Assembly (NCBI GenBank): GCA_963801035.1
Contig: CAWDDF010000007.1
Location: forward strand, 62,001 to 126,000
Direction of reading: 5' to 3'
Origin: JACCZX01 sp963801035
Lineage (GTDB): Bacteria; Pseudomonadota; Gammaproteobacteria; Burkholderiales; Burkholderiaceae_F
DNA: 64,000 nucleotides
A program made the position numbers and the translations under genes. Below are positions 34,776 through 44,138 of this stretch, in pieces (the stretch's first letter is position 1; every line of letters begins with the position of its first letter). The notes under the pieces were generated by a model. That model was not told the DNA's origin and made no database searches. It was given only the letters and a program-made list of their open reading frames with translations.

Positions 34776-37049
34776 ATGAGCCGGGTGGCGGCATGGTCAA
34801 ACTGGTGGGAGTCGTTGTTTCAGAGCCGGGGCATCGCCCGCGGTGATGTCGCCGGTGGCCTGACTGCCGCCGTTGTACTGCTTGCAATCGAAGGCAGCTA
34901 CGGGCTGATTGCCTACTCACGACTCGGGCCAGAGCAGGCGCCGCTCGGTTTCGTGCTCGGCGTCTGCTCTGCGGCGATTGTCAGTGGGACGATGTTCGTG
35001 CTGGGTGGCCGCGGGCCGCTGCTAAGCGGTCCCAGCGCCGCCATGGCACTGCTGGTGCCGACGCTCATTGGTGCGCTCGTTATTGATCCGCGGTTTCTCT
35101 CAGCGGACGGGCGACCGGCGATACCGTTACTGCTGGCTTTCATAGCGTTTGGGACGGCACTGGCCGGCGTCATGCAGGTGCTGCTTGCATCACTCAGACT
35201 GGGCGGCTTGGTCCGCTACGTGCCTTATCCCGTTCATGCCGGCTACATGAACGGCACTGCCGTTTTGATGGTGTTGGCGATGCTGCCATATCTGCTCGGT
35301 TTGCCGGCGGGGCAAGGGGCGGCAGAGTGGCGAAATGCTCAGCCGCTGGCGCCGATCGTTGCATTGACAGCTTTTCTGATCGCAATTCGGCCGCCGCGAT
35401 GGACGCGACGCATGCCGGCCTATCTAATAGGACTATTGGCAGCCATCATGCTGCATCACTTACTGGCGCTTACGCCGCTCGCGAGCGCGCTCGGCCCGCT
35501 ATTCAATGCGCCGCGCTTCGATTGGCCTGGTATCGATGCGATGGCGCCGTTATTTGATCGCCTTGGCGATGGTCTGCTGCGCGACAAGCTGTGGGTGGTC
35601 GTCCAGTTCGCAGCTGCGGTCGCGTTCGTATCGAGCCTGCAGACAGCATTGGCAGGCTCGACCATCGATGAATTTACGCATCAACGCAACGACCGCGGAC
35701 GTTCACTACTACAACAGGGGGTCGCCAACGTCGCCGTTGGCTTCATCGGCGGGCTGGCGGGCGCCGGCGCCGTCGGCCGCAGCAAAGTCAATGTCGACGC
35801 CGGCGGGACCACCGGTATGTCGCGGCTCTTTTTCGCGATCGGACTGCTGTTTGCCTTGGTGGTTGGTCTGCCCTTGATGAGCAACGTGCCGATGGCGGCG
35901 ATCGCTGGTGTTTTTGCGGCGGTTGCTTACACGCTGGTCGATGCGTGGACGCGCAGTGCCACCGGCGTCTTGTTGCGGCAGAGCTTGCGGTGGCGCATGC
36001 CACGCGCTCTTGCGCAGAGTTACGCAGTGATGCTGCTGGTCGCGGGAATTGCAGTATTCGTTTCACTGCCACTTGCGATCGGCGTCGGCGTGCTCGTTTC
36101 GATCTTGATGTTCATCCGCAGCAACAGCAAACCTCCGATCCGTCAGGTCATTCATGCCAATCATCGCGCGTCACGAAAGGTCCGGCCCGCCGCCGATGCC
36201 GAGCTGCTGCGAGTGCATGGCCAGCGGATCGCGCTACTGGAGCTCGATGGCGCGTTGTTCTTCGGCACCGCGGAGGCGGCTGACGAAGAAATCGAAAAGC
36301 TGGTTCACGTCTCGGATCAGATCCTGATCGACTTCGAGCGAGTCACCGAGGTGGATGCCAGTGGCGCGCGCGTGCTGTTGCAGGCGGCCGAGGTCGTCCG
36401 ACGCGCGGGCAAGCACCTGTTGTTCGCCGGATTGTTGCCTCGTAATCAACGGATGCGCATGATTCGCGACATGGACGTGAATGGGCGGCTCGCCGATGCC
36501 AACTTCTTCCAGGACGCCGACCGTGCGCTCGAACACGCCGAGGATCAATTGCTGGCGACGCTTACGCGCGCAGACCTCGAAGACCGGCCACTGACACTTG
36601 CAGAAGCTCTCTCGGGGTCCGGCATCGAAGCCGACGAGATCGCGTTGCTGGCATCGATGATGATCGAGCGACGGTTTGCAAAGGGCGACGTTGTGTTCCG
36701 ATACGGCGATCCCGGGGACTCGATGTATATCCTGTTGCATGGGCAGATCGGTATCTGGTTGCCGGCGACTCATACCGAGGACGAGACTGCGCGCGGAAGG
36801 CGGCTTATTTCGTTCGCACCGGGCGTCGTGTTCGGCGACATGGGCCTGCTTGCCGGAGTTGCTCGCTCAGCCGACGCGATAGCTGAAAGCGATGCTCTTG
36901 CACTCGAACTGAAGCGCGAGCAATACGAGCGGCTCGTTGCCGATCACCCAACGCTCTTCGGCAAATTGCTGCTGAACATAAGTTTGCTGCTTGCATCGCG
37001 CGTGCGCTCGCTGAGTGACGAGCTTCAGGCGTCGCACGCCGTCAACTGA
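34776..37049 (+). CDS. SulP-family anion transporter with STAS and cyclic-nucleotide-binding domains
   Basis: This inner-membrane transporter of 757 residues has about 12 hydrophobic segments in residues 20-440 of the SulP type (RGDVAGGLTAAVVLLAIEGSYG; GPLLSGPSAAMALLVP). A STAS domain follows at about 465-560 (LIDFERVTEVDASGARVLLQ) and a cyclic-nucleotide-binding domain at about 630-745 (FAKGDVVFRYGDPGDSMYILLHG). The phosphate-binding cassette reads FGDMGLLAGVARSADA: Arg is present, but Glu is Asp and the usual Thr/Ser after Arg-x-Ala is Asp, so ligand binding may differ from CRP-like proteins. It starts with ATG after a GGGGAGAT ribosome-binding site. The patatin gene follows 11 bp downstream. 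Candidate substrates are sulfate, bicarbonate or dicarboxylates. Confidence 0.9.
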   Translation: MSRVAAWSNWWESLFQSRGIARGDVAGGLTAAVVLLAIEGSYGLIAYSRLGPEQAPLGFVLGVCSAAIVSGTMFVLGGRGPLLSGPSAAMALLVPTLIGALVIDPRFLSADGRPAIPLLLAFIAFGTALAGVMQVLLASLRLGGLVRYVPYPVHAGYMNGTAVLMVLAMLPYLLGLPAGQGAAEWRNAQPLAPIVALTAFLIAIRPPRWTRRMPAYLIGLLAAIMLHHLLALTPLASALGPLFNAPRFDWPGIDAMAPLFDRLGDGLLRDKLWVVVQFAAAVAFVSSLQTALAGSTIDEFTHQRNDRGRSLLQQGVANVAVGFIGGLAGAGAVGRSKVNVDAGGTTGMSRLFFAIGLLFALVVGLPLMSNVPMAAIAGVFAAVAYTLVDAWTRSATGVLLRQSLRWRMPRALAQSYAVMLLVAGIAVFVSLPLAIGVGVLVSILMFIRSNSKPPIRQVIHANHRASRKVRPAADAELLRVHGQRIALLELDGALFFGTAEAADEEIEKLVHVSDQILIDFERVTEVDASGARVLLQAAEVVRRAGKHLLFAGLLPRNQRMRMIRDMDVNGRLADANFFQDADRALEHAEDQLLATLTRADLEDRPLTLAEALSGSGIEADEIALLASMMIERRFAKGDVVFRYGDPGDSMYILLHGQIGIWLPATHTEDETARGRRLISFAPGVVFGDMGLLAGVARSADAIAESDALALELKREQYERLVADHPTLFGKLLLNISLLLASRVRSLSDELQASHAVN

Positions 37050-37060
37050 CGTTTCCGGAC

Positions 37061-38980
37061 ATGAGGAACGGACAGGCAACGATACGGCCGCCGCATCGTG
37101 ACGCGCTTCTGACGCAACACTTGCAGGCGCTGCTGGGTGATGCCGCCCCGCTCGCTCTCCCATTCCTGCAGCAGCATCTGCAGTGGATCGAACTGACCGG
37201 AGGCGAGGTCCTGATGGAGCAGGGCGAAGCCGGCGACTCCGCCTATCTGTGTATCAGCGGGCGATTGCGCGTTTACGTCCGTGCGGACGACGGCTCGCAA
37301 CGCATGGTGCGCGAGATGTCGCGTGGCGAAGTCATCGGCGAGATGAGTCTGTACACCGGCGAGCCGCGATCCGCCACGGTGATCGCATTGCGCAGTTCGG
37401 TGCTGGTGAAACTGGACCGGCAGCACTTCGACGAGTTGATCACGCTCAGCCCGAAGTTGTCGACGACATTTACACGGCAGATCATTCGCCGCCTGCAGAC
37501 GGAACATCAACATCGGCCGGTGGCGCCGCCCGTGACAATTGGCCTGCTGCCGATTACGGACGGTATTGCACTCGAAGAGTTCGCGCACCGATTGGCCCAG
37601 CAATTGAAAGGCTATGGGCGAGTGTGTGTAATTGATGTTGCAGAAATCGATCGCATGCTCGGTGCGCCTGGCACTGCGCTGGACACCGATGCACGGGCAG
37701 AGCAGAGCATCGCACTGGCACTCGATGCGATCGAAGCGGAGCACGACTTCGTCTTGTTGCAGGCGGATTCAAGGCCCACTTCGTGGACGCGGCGCTGTAT
37801 CAGTCACAGTGATGAGCTTCTCTTGATCGCTGACGCCGCGCAGCCGCCGGCCGTACATCCCATTGAGCAGACTTGCCTCACCGATCGTCCAGCGCGCAGC
37901 GAAGCGGCAGAGATCCTGGTCTTGTTGCATCCCGCAGAGCTAACGACGCCGGAGGCCACGCGCGAGTGGCTGGCACGGCGCGCAGTGACCGGGCACGTTC
38001 ATGTCCGCATGGGCCTGGAGCGCGACGTTGGGCGCATGGCCCGACTGCTCGCGCGTAAAGGGGTCGGTCTGGTATTCGCCGGTGGTGGTGCGCGCGGCTT
38101 CGCTCATCTTGGTGTCTGGCGCGCGCTGAAGGAGCACGGTGTCGAGATCGACTGCGTCGGCGGCACCAGCATTGGTGCCGTGTTGGCCGCATTGGTCGCT
38201 GCTGATCCTCCCGTTGAAAACGCGATCAACATCTCGCGCAAAGCGTTCAGTACCAATCCGACCGGTGATTTCAACTGGTTACCGTTGCTTTCGCTGATCA
38301 AGGGACGACGCGTGCGGGCCGCGATTGACAGATCCATCACCGAGCTCGTCGGTGCTTCGATTGCGGTTGAGGATTTATGGAAAACATACTTTTGCGTCGC
38401 GACCAATTACTCGCAGGCGCGTGAGCAGCGGATTGTCAGTGGCGATCTCACGCAGGCACTGTTGGCGAGCATCGCGATTCCGGGCGCACTGCCGCCGGTT
38501 GTGCACGACGGCGACCTGCTGTGCGACGGCGGCACTTTCAACAATTTTCCCGTTGATGTGATGCGCGACATGCGCGGCGTCGGCACGGTGCTTGGTGTTG
38601 ACCTTGGCGCGCGCAATCCGCGCCGTCTCGAGTTTGACGAAATGCCCGGCGGGTGGAAGCTGTTGCTGGATCGGTTGCGGCCGCGCAGCAAACGACGCTA
38701 CCGCGTGCCATCGTTGATGGCGTACTTGCTGAACGTCACTATTCTGTACAGCACATCGCGCCAGCAACAGTTGCGTCAGCTGACCGATGTGTACTTCAGT
38801 CCGCCGCTGCAAAGGGTGGGATTGCTTCAATGGTCACGCTTTGACCAGATCGTCCAACAAGGGTACGACCACGCGATCGAATTGCTCAGCGGGCTGAGCG
38901 ACTCGCAGCGCTCCGCGCTTGGATTGAAGTCGTTGCCTGTTGCTACGACACTCCCCAACCCGAACCACGTCCAACTTTAG
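37061..38980 (+). CDS. Patatin/NTE-type phospholipase with cyclic-nucleotide-binding domain
   Basis: This predicted serine lipase/lysophospholipase of 639 residues resembles neuropathy target esterase. The N-terminal cyclic-nucleotide-binding domain (about residues 20-150) contains GGEVLMEQGEAGDSAYLCISG and a canonical phosphate-binding cassette GEMSLYTGEPRSATV. A middle region (about 155-330) is of the P-loop-like type seen in NTE homologues, without a clear Walker A. The patatin domain has GGGARGFAHLG near 340 (oxyanion hole), the nucleophilic Ser near 370 in GGTSIGA, and Asp near 489 in LCDGGTFNNFP. The catalytic dyad is complete. No N-terminal membrane helix is visible. It is almost certainly co-transcribed with the SulP gene 11 bp upstream. 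Confidence 0.92.
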   Translation: MRNGQATIRPPHRDALLTQHLQALLGDAAPLALPFLQQHLQWIELTGGEVLMEQGEAGDSAYLCISGRLRVYVRADDGSQRMVREMSRGEVIGEMSLYTGEPRSATVIALRSSVLVKLDRQHFDELITLSPKLSTTFTRQIIRRLQTEHQHRPVAPPVTIGLLPITDGIALEEFAHRLAQQLKGYGRVCVIDVAEIDRMLGAPGTALDTDARAEQSIALALDAIEAEHDFVLLQADSRPTSWTRRCISHSDELLLIADAAQPPAVHPIEQTCLTDRPARSEAAEILVLLHPAELTTPEATREWLARRAVTGHVHVRMGLERDVGRMARLLARKGVGLVFAGGGARGFAHLGVWRALKEHGVEIDCVGGTSIGAVLAALVAADPPVENAINISRKAFSTNPTGDFNWLPLLSLIKGRRVRAAIDRSITELVGASIAVEDLWKTYFCVATNYSQAREQRIVSGDLTQALLASIAIPGALPPVVHDGDLLCDGGTFNNFPVDVMRDMRGVGTVLGVDLGARNPRRLEFDEMPGGWKLLLDRLRPRSKRRYRVPSLMAYLLNVTILYSTSRQQQLRQLTDVYFSPPLQRVGLLQWSRFDQIVQQGYDHAIELLSGLSDSQRSALGLKSLPVATTLPNPNHVQL

Positions 38981-40386
38981 ACGCGCACGACCTTCCCTGG
39001 ATTCAAAATGTCCAGTGGATCGAATGATCGCTTGATGCGTGCCATCAGTTCGAGCGCATCGTCGCCATGCTCCTCGCGCAGAAAATCCATCTTGTGCATG
39101 CCGACACCGTGCTCGCCGGTGCAGGTACCGTCCATTGCCAGCGCGCGCGTGACGATCAGCTTGTTCAGACGCTCGGCCTCGGCGAGTTCTTCGGGCTTCG
39201 ATGTGTCGGCAAGAATCGCGCAATGAAAATTTCCGTCGCCTACATGACCAAGAATCGGGGCTGGCAGGAAAGACTGCTCGGTGTCGCGAACGGCGCCGGC
39301 GATGCACTCCGCGAGGCGCGAGATTGGCACGCACACGTCAGTGGTGAAGCTGCGGCATCCAGGCTTCAACTGCAGACACGCGAAGTACGCGTTGTGACGG
39401 GCTTCCCAGAGCCGCGTCCTGTCTTCCGGGCGCGTGGCCCACTCGAAAGCCGCAGCGCCGTGTTCGCGCGCGATTTCCTCGACGGTCGTCGCCTGCTCCG
39501 CGACGCTTGCTGTGGACCCGTGAAATTCGAACAGTAGCAACGGCATTTCTGGCAGTCCGAGCTTGTCGCGCGCGTTGACTGCCTTCACAGTCAGCGCGTC
39601 CAGCAACTCGCAGCGAGCGATCGGAATGCCCATCTGGATCGTTGCGATAGTCGTTCGCACCGCGTCTTCAACCGTTGGAAACGAGCACGACGCAGCGGAA
39701 ACCGCCTCGGGCTGTGGGTAAATCCGCACCGTGACTTCGGTAATCACACCAAGCGTGCCTTCGCTTCCAACGAAAAGGCGCGTCAGGTCGTAGCCTGCGC
39801 TCGACTTCTTTGCCCGCCGCGCAGTGCGAACGACCTTCGCTTCGCCGGTGACGACCGTCAGTGCCAGCACGTTCTCACGCATCGTGCCGTAGCGGACAGC
39901 GTTGGTGCCCGACGCGCCGGTAGCACTCATACCGCCAATCGTCGCGTCGGCACCGGGATCGATCGGAAAAAAGAAACCCGTATCGCGAATCTCCTGATTC
40001 AGCTGCTTGCGCGTCACGCCTGCCTGCACAGTCACCGTCAGGTCTTCGGGGTTGATCGCGAGGACCTTGTTCATCTGCGACAGATCCACGCTGACACCGC
40101 CCTGCAGTGCGAGCAGATGACCTTCAAGCGATGTGCCGACACCGTAGGGAATCAGCGGCACTCGATGCTGCGAACACAGATTCATCAGCGCAACGACCTC
40201 TTCGGTCGAGTGGGCGAAAACGACCGCGTCCGGTGGCATCGGTGGATATGGCGACTCGTCACGCCCGTGGTGCTCGCGAACTGAGTCAGCGATCGACAGG
40301 CGCCCGCCGAAAATCGCCTGCAGGCCGTCCATGAATTCGGCCGTCAATGGCTTACGCAACACATGCGAGGATAAAGGCGCATTCAT
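38977..40386 (-). CDS. FAD-linked oxidase, probable D-lactate dehydrogenase (cytochrome type)
   Basis: This 469-residue PCMH-type flavoenzyme has VPLIPYGVGTSLEGHLLALQ (FAD site), GADATIGGMSATGASGTNAVRYGTM (18-residue core visible at IGGMSATGASGTNAVRYG), FVGSEGTLGVITEVTVRIYP and the C-terminal cap GHVGDGNFHCAIL, TGEHGVGMHKM and DILNPGKVV. This resembles the yeast DLD/bacterial Dld group that oxidises D-lactate, or a closely related D-2-hydroxyacid, to the ketoacid. It resembles GlcD encoded 10 kb away but is a distinct subfamily. Its stop overlaps the patatin gene by 4 bp, and it diverges from the cobalamin adenosyltransferase gene with 33 bp between starts. Confidence 0.9.
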   Translation of the reverse strand: MNAPLSSHVLRKPLTAEFMDGLQAIFGGRLSIADSVREHHGRDESPYPPMPPDAVVFAHSTEEVVALMNLCSQHRVPLIPYGVGTSLEGHLLALQGGVSVDLSQMNKVLAINPEDLTVTVQAGVTRKQLNQEIRDTGFFFPIDPGADATIGGMSATGASGTNAVRYGTMRENVLALTVVTGEAKVVRTARRAKKSSAGYDLTRLFVGSEGTLGVITEVTVRIYPQPEAVSAASCSFPTVEDAVRTTIATIQMGIPIARCELLDALTVKAVNARDKLGLPEMPLLLFEFHGSTASVAEQATTVEEIAREHGAAAFEWATRPEDRTRLWEARHNAYFACLQLKPGCRSFTTDVCVPISRLAECIAGAVRDTEQSFLPAPILGHVGDGNFHCAILADTSKPEELAEAERLNKLIVTRALAMDGTCTGEHGVGMHKMDFLREEHGDDALELMARIKRSFDPLDILNPGKVVRV

Positions 40387-40419
40387 AATGGCGTCCTTGT
40401 CTGGCTACGGGGCCATTCT

Positions 40420-40971
40420 ATGGGCAACCGACTCTCGCAGATTGCAACGCGCACCGGTGATGATGGCACCACCGGCCTTGCCGACGGCACCCGTGTCACT
40501 AAGGATCATCTTCGCGTCGCCGCGATGGGCGATGTCGATGAGCTCAACTCGAGCATCGGTGTGCTGCTGACAGCAGCGCTTTCAGATTCGATTCGCAGCG
40601 ACCTGTCAGCGATTCAGAACGACCTGTTCGATCTCGGCGGCGAGCTCGCGATTCCCGGCTATTCGATGATCACCGACAAGCAGGTGGCGCGACTTGACGC
40701 GCGGTTGGCGCACTACAACGCTGATCTTCCGCGGCTGGCCGAATTCATCTTGCCCGGCGGTTCACATTCCGCCGCGGTCGCCCACGTGTGCCGTACGGTG
40801 TGCCGGCGCGCGGAGCGTGCGCTGGTGGCGCTCGGCAAGCAGGACACAGTGAACGACGGGCCGCGCCAGTATCTGAACCGACTGTCCGATTTGCTTTTTG
40901 TGCTGGCGCGTGTGCTGAACCGGGAGGCGGGCGGCACCGACGTACAGTGGCAGCAACGCAAGAACCAATAA
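40420..40971 (+). CDS. Cob(I)alamin adenosyltransferase, PduO/EutT-like
   Basis: This enzyme transfers the adenosyl group of ATP to cob(I)alamin to make coenzyme B12. The 183-residue protein is of the PduO type: an N-terminal ATP-binding stretch TRTGDDGTTGLADGTRV, GDVDELNSSIGVLL, FDLGGELAIPGY, and the C-terminal CRRAERALVAL with LNRLSDLLFVLAR. It is full length. The start at 40420 (MGNRLSQI) fits the family. It is followed 11 bp later by the broken M3 peptidase gene. Confidence 0.94.
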   Translation: MGNRLSQIATRTGDDGTTGLADGTRVTKDHLRVAAMGDVDELNSSIGVLLTAALSDSIRSDLSAIQNDLFDLGGELAIPGYSMITDKQVARLDARLAHYNADLPRLAEFILPGGSHSAAVAHVCRTVCRRAERALVALGKQDTVNDGPRQYLNRLSDLLFVLARVLNREAGGTDVQWQQRKNQ

Positions 40972-40982
40972 CGAATGCCGTG

Positions 40983-42977
40983 ATGAACATCAGATATCTC
41001 GGCGCAATTGTCGGCGCCCTTATGGTTGGAACCGCGGGCGGCGCTCCCAAGCGCCCGCTGATACCGCTATATGACGCAGCCACTATTACTGCCCGCTGCG
41101 ACAGCGAGCTCGCGAAGGCGCGCGCAACCAAAAAGGCGATCGAATCGGAAAAGGGCGGAAGCGTTTTTGCCGACTGGAACCGGTTGTCAATTCAATATGC
41201 CGACTTTGCATACCCGGTTTACCTGCTGCAAAACGTCGCCGCGGACAAGGCAACGCGTGATGCTGCACAGACGTGTCTGGAAAAACTTTTGCCGTTCGAG
41301 ACGGAAGTGGCGCAAAGCGAGCCGTTGTATCGCCGCGTGCTGGCGGTCACAGCCGAAGGACGCGATAGATCAGACGTTCAAGCAGGACTTGATCGAAAAG
41401 TTTGAAGACGGTGGAGCGACGCTGCCGCCCGACAAGCGCAAACGAGCGAAGGAGATCGCTGATGAGATCGAGCGCCTCGACTTGCAGTTCGGCAAGAACG
41501 TCAACGAAGATCCGACGACCGTCGTACTGACCCCGGCGGAAGCCGCAGGGATGCCGGACGCCTGGCTTGCGGCACGAAGGCGCGATGCAGGCGGCAATCT
41601 GGTGCTAGGTCTCGACTCACCGACCGTGGTGCCGTTCTTGCAGAACGCGACCAGCGAAGCGGCGCGGCGCAAAGTGTGGATGGCGAAGAACCGCGAGGGT
41701 GGCGAGCAAAATCTCACGCTGCTTGATAGAACCTTAAAGCTTCGCTATGAACTCGCGCAGCTGCACGGCATGCCCGACTATGCAACGTACGCGCTAAAGC
41801 GTCGCATGGCGCAGACGCCCGCGGCGGTGAACGAATTCCTCGCCAAGGTGCAGGCAGCCGTCGACGAAGTCGAAGCGCGGGAACTCGCGGAGTTGCGTGC
41901 CGACAAGGCAAAGTTCACCGGCACCGACCCGGCTGCGCCGCTGTTTCATCGTTGGGACTTGACGTTCCATCAGGAGCGTGTGCGCCGAGCCCGCTTTAAG
42001 ATCGATCAGGAAGCATTGCGCGTCTACTTTCCCACCGACAAGAGCATTGAATTCGCGATCAAGCTGGCAGAGCGGCTCTTCGGATTGACCTTTGTCGAGC
42101 GCAAGGTGCCTACGTGGCACAAAGACGTACGCTACTTCGACGTCTTCGATCAACTGCCTGCCGACGGATTCGCGGGGAAAACAGGGCGAATTCGTCGGCG
42201 GTGTGTATCTCGATCTATACCCGCGCGACGGCAAGTACAACCACGCAGCGGCGTTTCCGGTGCGACGTGGATCAACGTTGACGCAGCGAACGCCCATTTC
42301 CGTGCTGGTGACCAACTTCGATCGCAAGGGGTTGAACCACGACGAGCTTGAAACGCTGTTGCACGAATTTGGACATGTGTTGCACGGCGTTCTCTCGAAG
42401 ACGCGTTACGCCGATCAAAGTGGCACGTCCGTCAAGCGCGACTTTGTCGAAGCGCCATCGCAGATGTTAGAGGAGTGGGCGCGACGCGAGGAAGCCCTCA
42501 GCCTGATATCGGAGATCTGTCCTGGTTGCCCGCGCTTGACCAGCGCGCAGATCGCACAGCTCGATGCGGCGCGCAAGTACGGACAGGGCATTCGCTATGA
42601 GCGGCAGCGCCAATACGCCGCCTACGACATGAAGCTGCATAGTGGCGTCCCGCCGGCAGCGATGCCGGCCTGGGCCCAGCTCGAAAGTAAGACAAGGCTG
42701 GGCCACGTCGACGGATCGATGTTGCCTGCAAGCTTCGGCCACTTGATGGGCGGCTATGCCGCGGGCTATTACGGGTACATGTGGTCGCAAGTTCTCGCAC
42801 TCGACATGCTGTCGGCGTTCGAGCGGCAAGCTGATGAGCCCCGAAGTCGGGCGTCGTTACCGGCAGACGATTCTCGCGTCGGGCGGACAGCGCCCGCCGC
42901 AGGCACTGGTCGAGGCCTTTCTAGGTCGCAAACCCAGCAGTGACGCTTTTTATGCCGAGATCACAGGCCGTCGATGA
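40983..42977 (+). pseudogene. M3-family zinc oligopeptidase, broken by three frameshifts
   Basis: This is an oligopeptidase/thimet-type metallopeptidase homologue that reads continuously only if three frame changes are allowed. It begins MNIRYLGAIVGALMVGTAGG (secretory-type leader). It shifts near 41355, before DQTFKQDLIEKFEDGGATLP, and again near 42175 at a GGGGAAAA run, before GEFVGGVYLDLYPRDGKYN. It shifts a third time near 42825, before GKLMSPEVGRRYRQTILAS, and ends at 42977. The zinc motif HEFGHVLHG is intact in the third segment, with the downstream Glu in FVEAPSQMLEEW. All segments are well conserved between the breaks, so either inactivation is recent or the sequence has single-base errors. 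Confidence 0.85.
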
Positions 42978-42990
42978 GCTTTGAACCGTG

Positions 42991-43740
42991 ATGCAGCTTG
43001 AAGGCAAGACTGCGATCGTCACGGGCGGTGCCAGCGGATTTGGTGAGGGCATCGCGCGCGCGTACGTGTCGGAGGGCGCGCAAGTGGTGATTGCCGATCT
43101 CGAGCGCGGCAAGGGCGAAGCGCTGGCGCGGCAGCTTGGGCCGCTTGCCGTGTTCGTGCGCTGCGATGTGTCGCTGCGGCCCGATATTGACGTGCTGGTA
43201 CACACATGCGTTGATCGGTTCGGCGTGCCGGATATCGTCGTCAACAATGCCGGCACAACGCACACCAACATGCCGCTGCTCGACGTCGACGAAGCGACGT
43301 TCGACAAAGTGTTCGCCGTCAACGTGAAATCGATTTATCACATGGTGCTTGCAGTCGTGCCGTTGATGCGCAAGCGGGGAAGTGGCGTGATCCTGAATAT
43401 AGGTTCCACCGCAGGCATTCGTCCGCGGCCAGGTCTGACTTGGTACAACGCCAGCAAGGGCGCGGTCAATCTGCTCTCGAAATCGCTGGCCGTCGAACTC
43501 GGCGCGGATCGAATTCGTGTCAACGCGATCTGCCCCGTAATCGGCGAAACCGGCCTGCTCGAACAATTCATGGGAATGCCGGATACGCCGGCCAACCGGG
43601 CGAAGTTTCTGGCGACGATTCCGCTGGGCAGGATGTGCCGTCCTTCGGATGTCGCCGCGGCGGCCGTTTACCTGGCAAGTGACGCCGCCGAATTCATTTC
43701 CGGCGTCGAGTTTCCCGTCGACGGAGCGCGCACTGCCTGA
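42991..43740 (+). CDS. Short-chain dehydrogenase/reductase
   Basis: This classical SDR is a NAD(P)-dependent oxidoreductase of about 249 residues. It has the cofactor motif TGGASGFGEGIA, NNAG in VVNNAGTTH, catalytic Ser in NIGSTAG, and YNASKGAV (Tyr-x3-Lys), then the C-terminal FISGVEFPVDGA. An Asp in IADLERG after beta strand 2 suggests NAD rather than NADP preference. The start may be the ATG at 42991 or the GTG at 42988. The substrate is unknown; the family includes 3-oxoacyl-ACP reductases and glucose dehydrogenases. Confidence 0.9.
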   Translation: MQLEGKTAIVTGGASGFGEGIARAYVSEGAQVVIADLERGKGEALARQLGPLAVFVRCDVSLRPDIDVLVHTCVDRFGVPDIVVNNAGTTHTNMPLLDVDEATFDKVFAVNVKSIYHMVLAVVPLMRKRGSGVILNIGSTAGIRPRPGLTWYNASKGAVNLLSKSLAVELGADRIRVNAICPVIGETGLLEQFMGMPDTPANRAKFLATIPLGRMCRPSDVAAAAVYLASDAAEFISGVEFPVDGARTA

Positions 43741-43741
43741 G

Positions 43742-43924
43742 TTATGCGGTGCGCGATTTCTTCGACGTTTTAGGGCGGACGCCGCGGCGCTCGAGCGCCT
43801 CGCGCAACATGAACTCGATCTGTGAGTTCACCGATCGCAGCTCGCTGGACGCCAACCGCTCGAGCTCGGCCCACAGGGCCGGATCGACTCGCATCAGGAA
43901 CGCCTTCTTCTCTGCGCCTGTCAC
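43742..43924 (-). CDS. Ribbon-helix-helix (Arc/MetJ-type) DNA-binding protein
   Basis: This small protein has the pattern of a ribbon-helix-helix regulator: a beta strand KKAFLMRVD followed by PALWAELERLASSELRSVNSQ and IEFMLREALERRG. I place the start at the GTG at 43924 (60 residues), because an ATG at 43987 would run into the preceding gene; that longer form would have 81 residues. It is the last gene of a three-gene unit with the 59-residue membrane protein and the SPFH protein. It is a good candidate to bind the 24-bp palindrome upstream of that unit and regulate it. A toxin partner is not seen. Confidence 0.75.
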   Translation of the reverse strand: MTGAEKKAFLMRVDPALWAELERLASSELRSVNSQIEFMLREALERRGVRPKTSKKSRTA

Positions 43925-43950
43925 TTTTGATACTTGGCGAATTAGCGAAC

Positions 43951-44130
43951 TCAGCGGCCCGGCGGCGGCTTGCGCTGGCGGACCCAAAGAAGCGTGCCGA
44001 CGGTTTCAAGAGCAATGCCGACGCCGATCACCGCAAGTCCGACCTCGAAGTCAAGTCGTCCGAGTGCGAGCAGCATCGCTCCGACGATGACCAACAGCGT
44101 TCCGGGAATCCAAAGCACCAACGAATTCAT
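43951..44130 (-). CDS. Small membrane protein, 59 residues
   Basis: This short frame reads from the ATG at 44130 to the TGA at 43951-43953. It has two hydrophobic segments, LWIPGTLLVIVGAMLLALG (about residues 6-24) and GLAVIGVGIALETVGTLLW (about 31-49), and a basic, Pro-rich tail (RQRKPPPGR). This predicts a two-helix inner-membrane protein. It begins 8 bp after the SPFH stop and ends about 26 bp before the regulator start, so it is part of the same operon. The hydrophobic pattern and operon position make a real gene likely. The function is unknown; it may act with the SPFH protein in the membrane. Confidence 0.65.
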   Translation of the reverse strand: MNSLVLWIPGTLLVIVGAMLLALGRLDFEVGLAVIGVGIALETVGTLLWVRQRKPPPGR

Positions 44131-44138
44131 CGCCTTGC

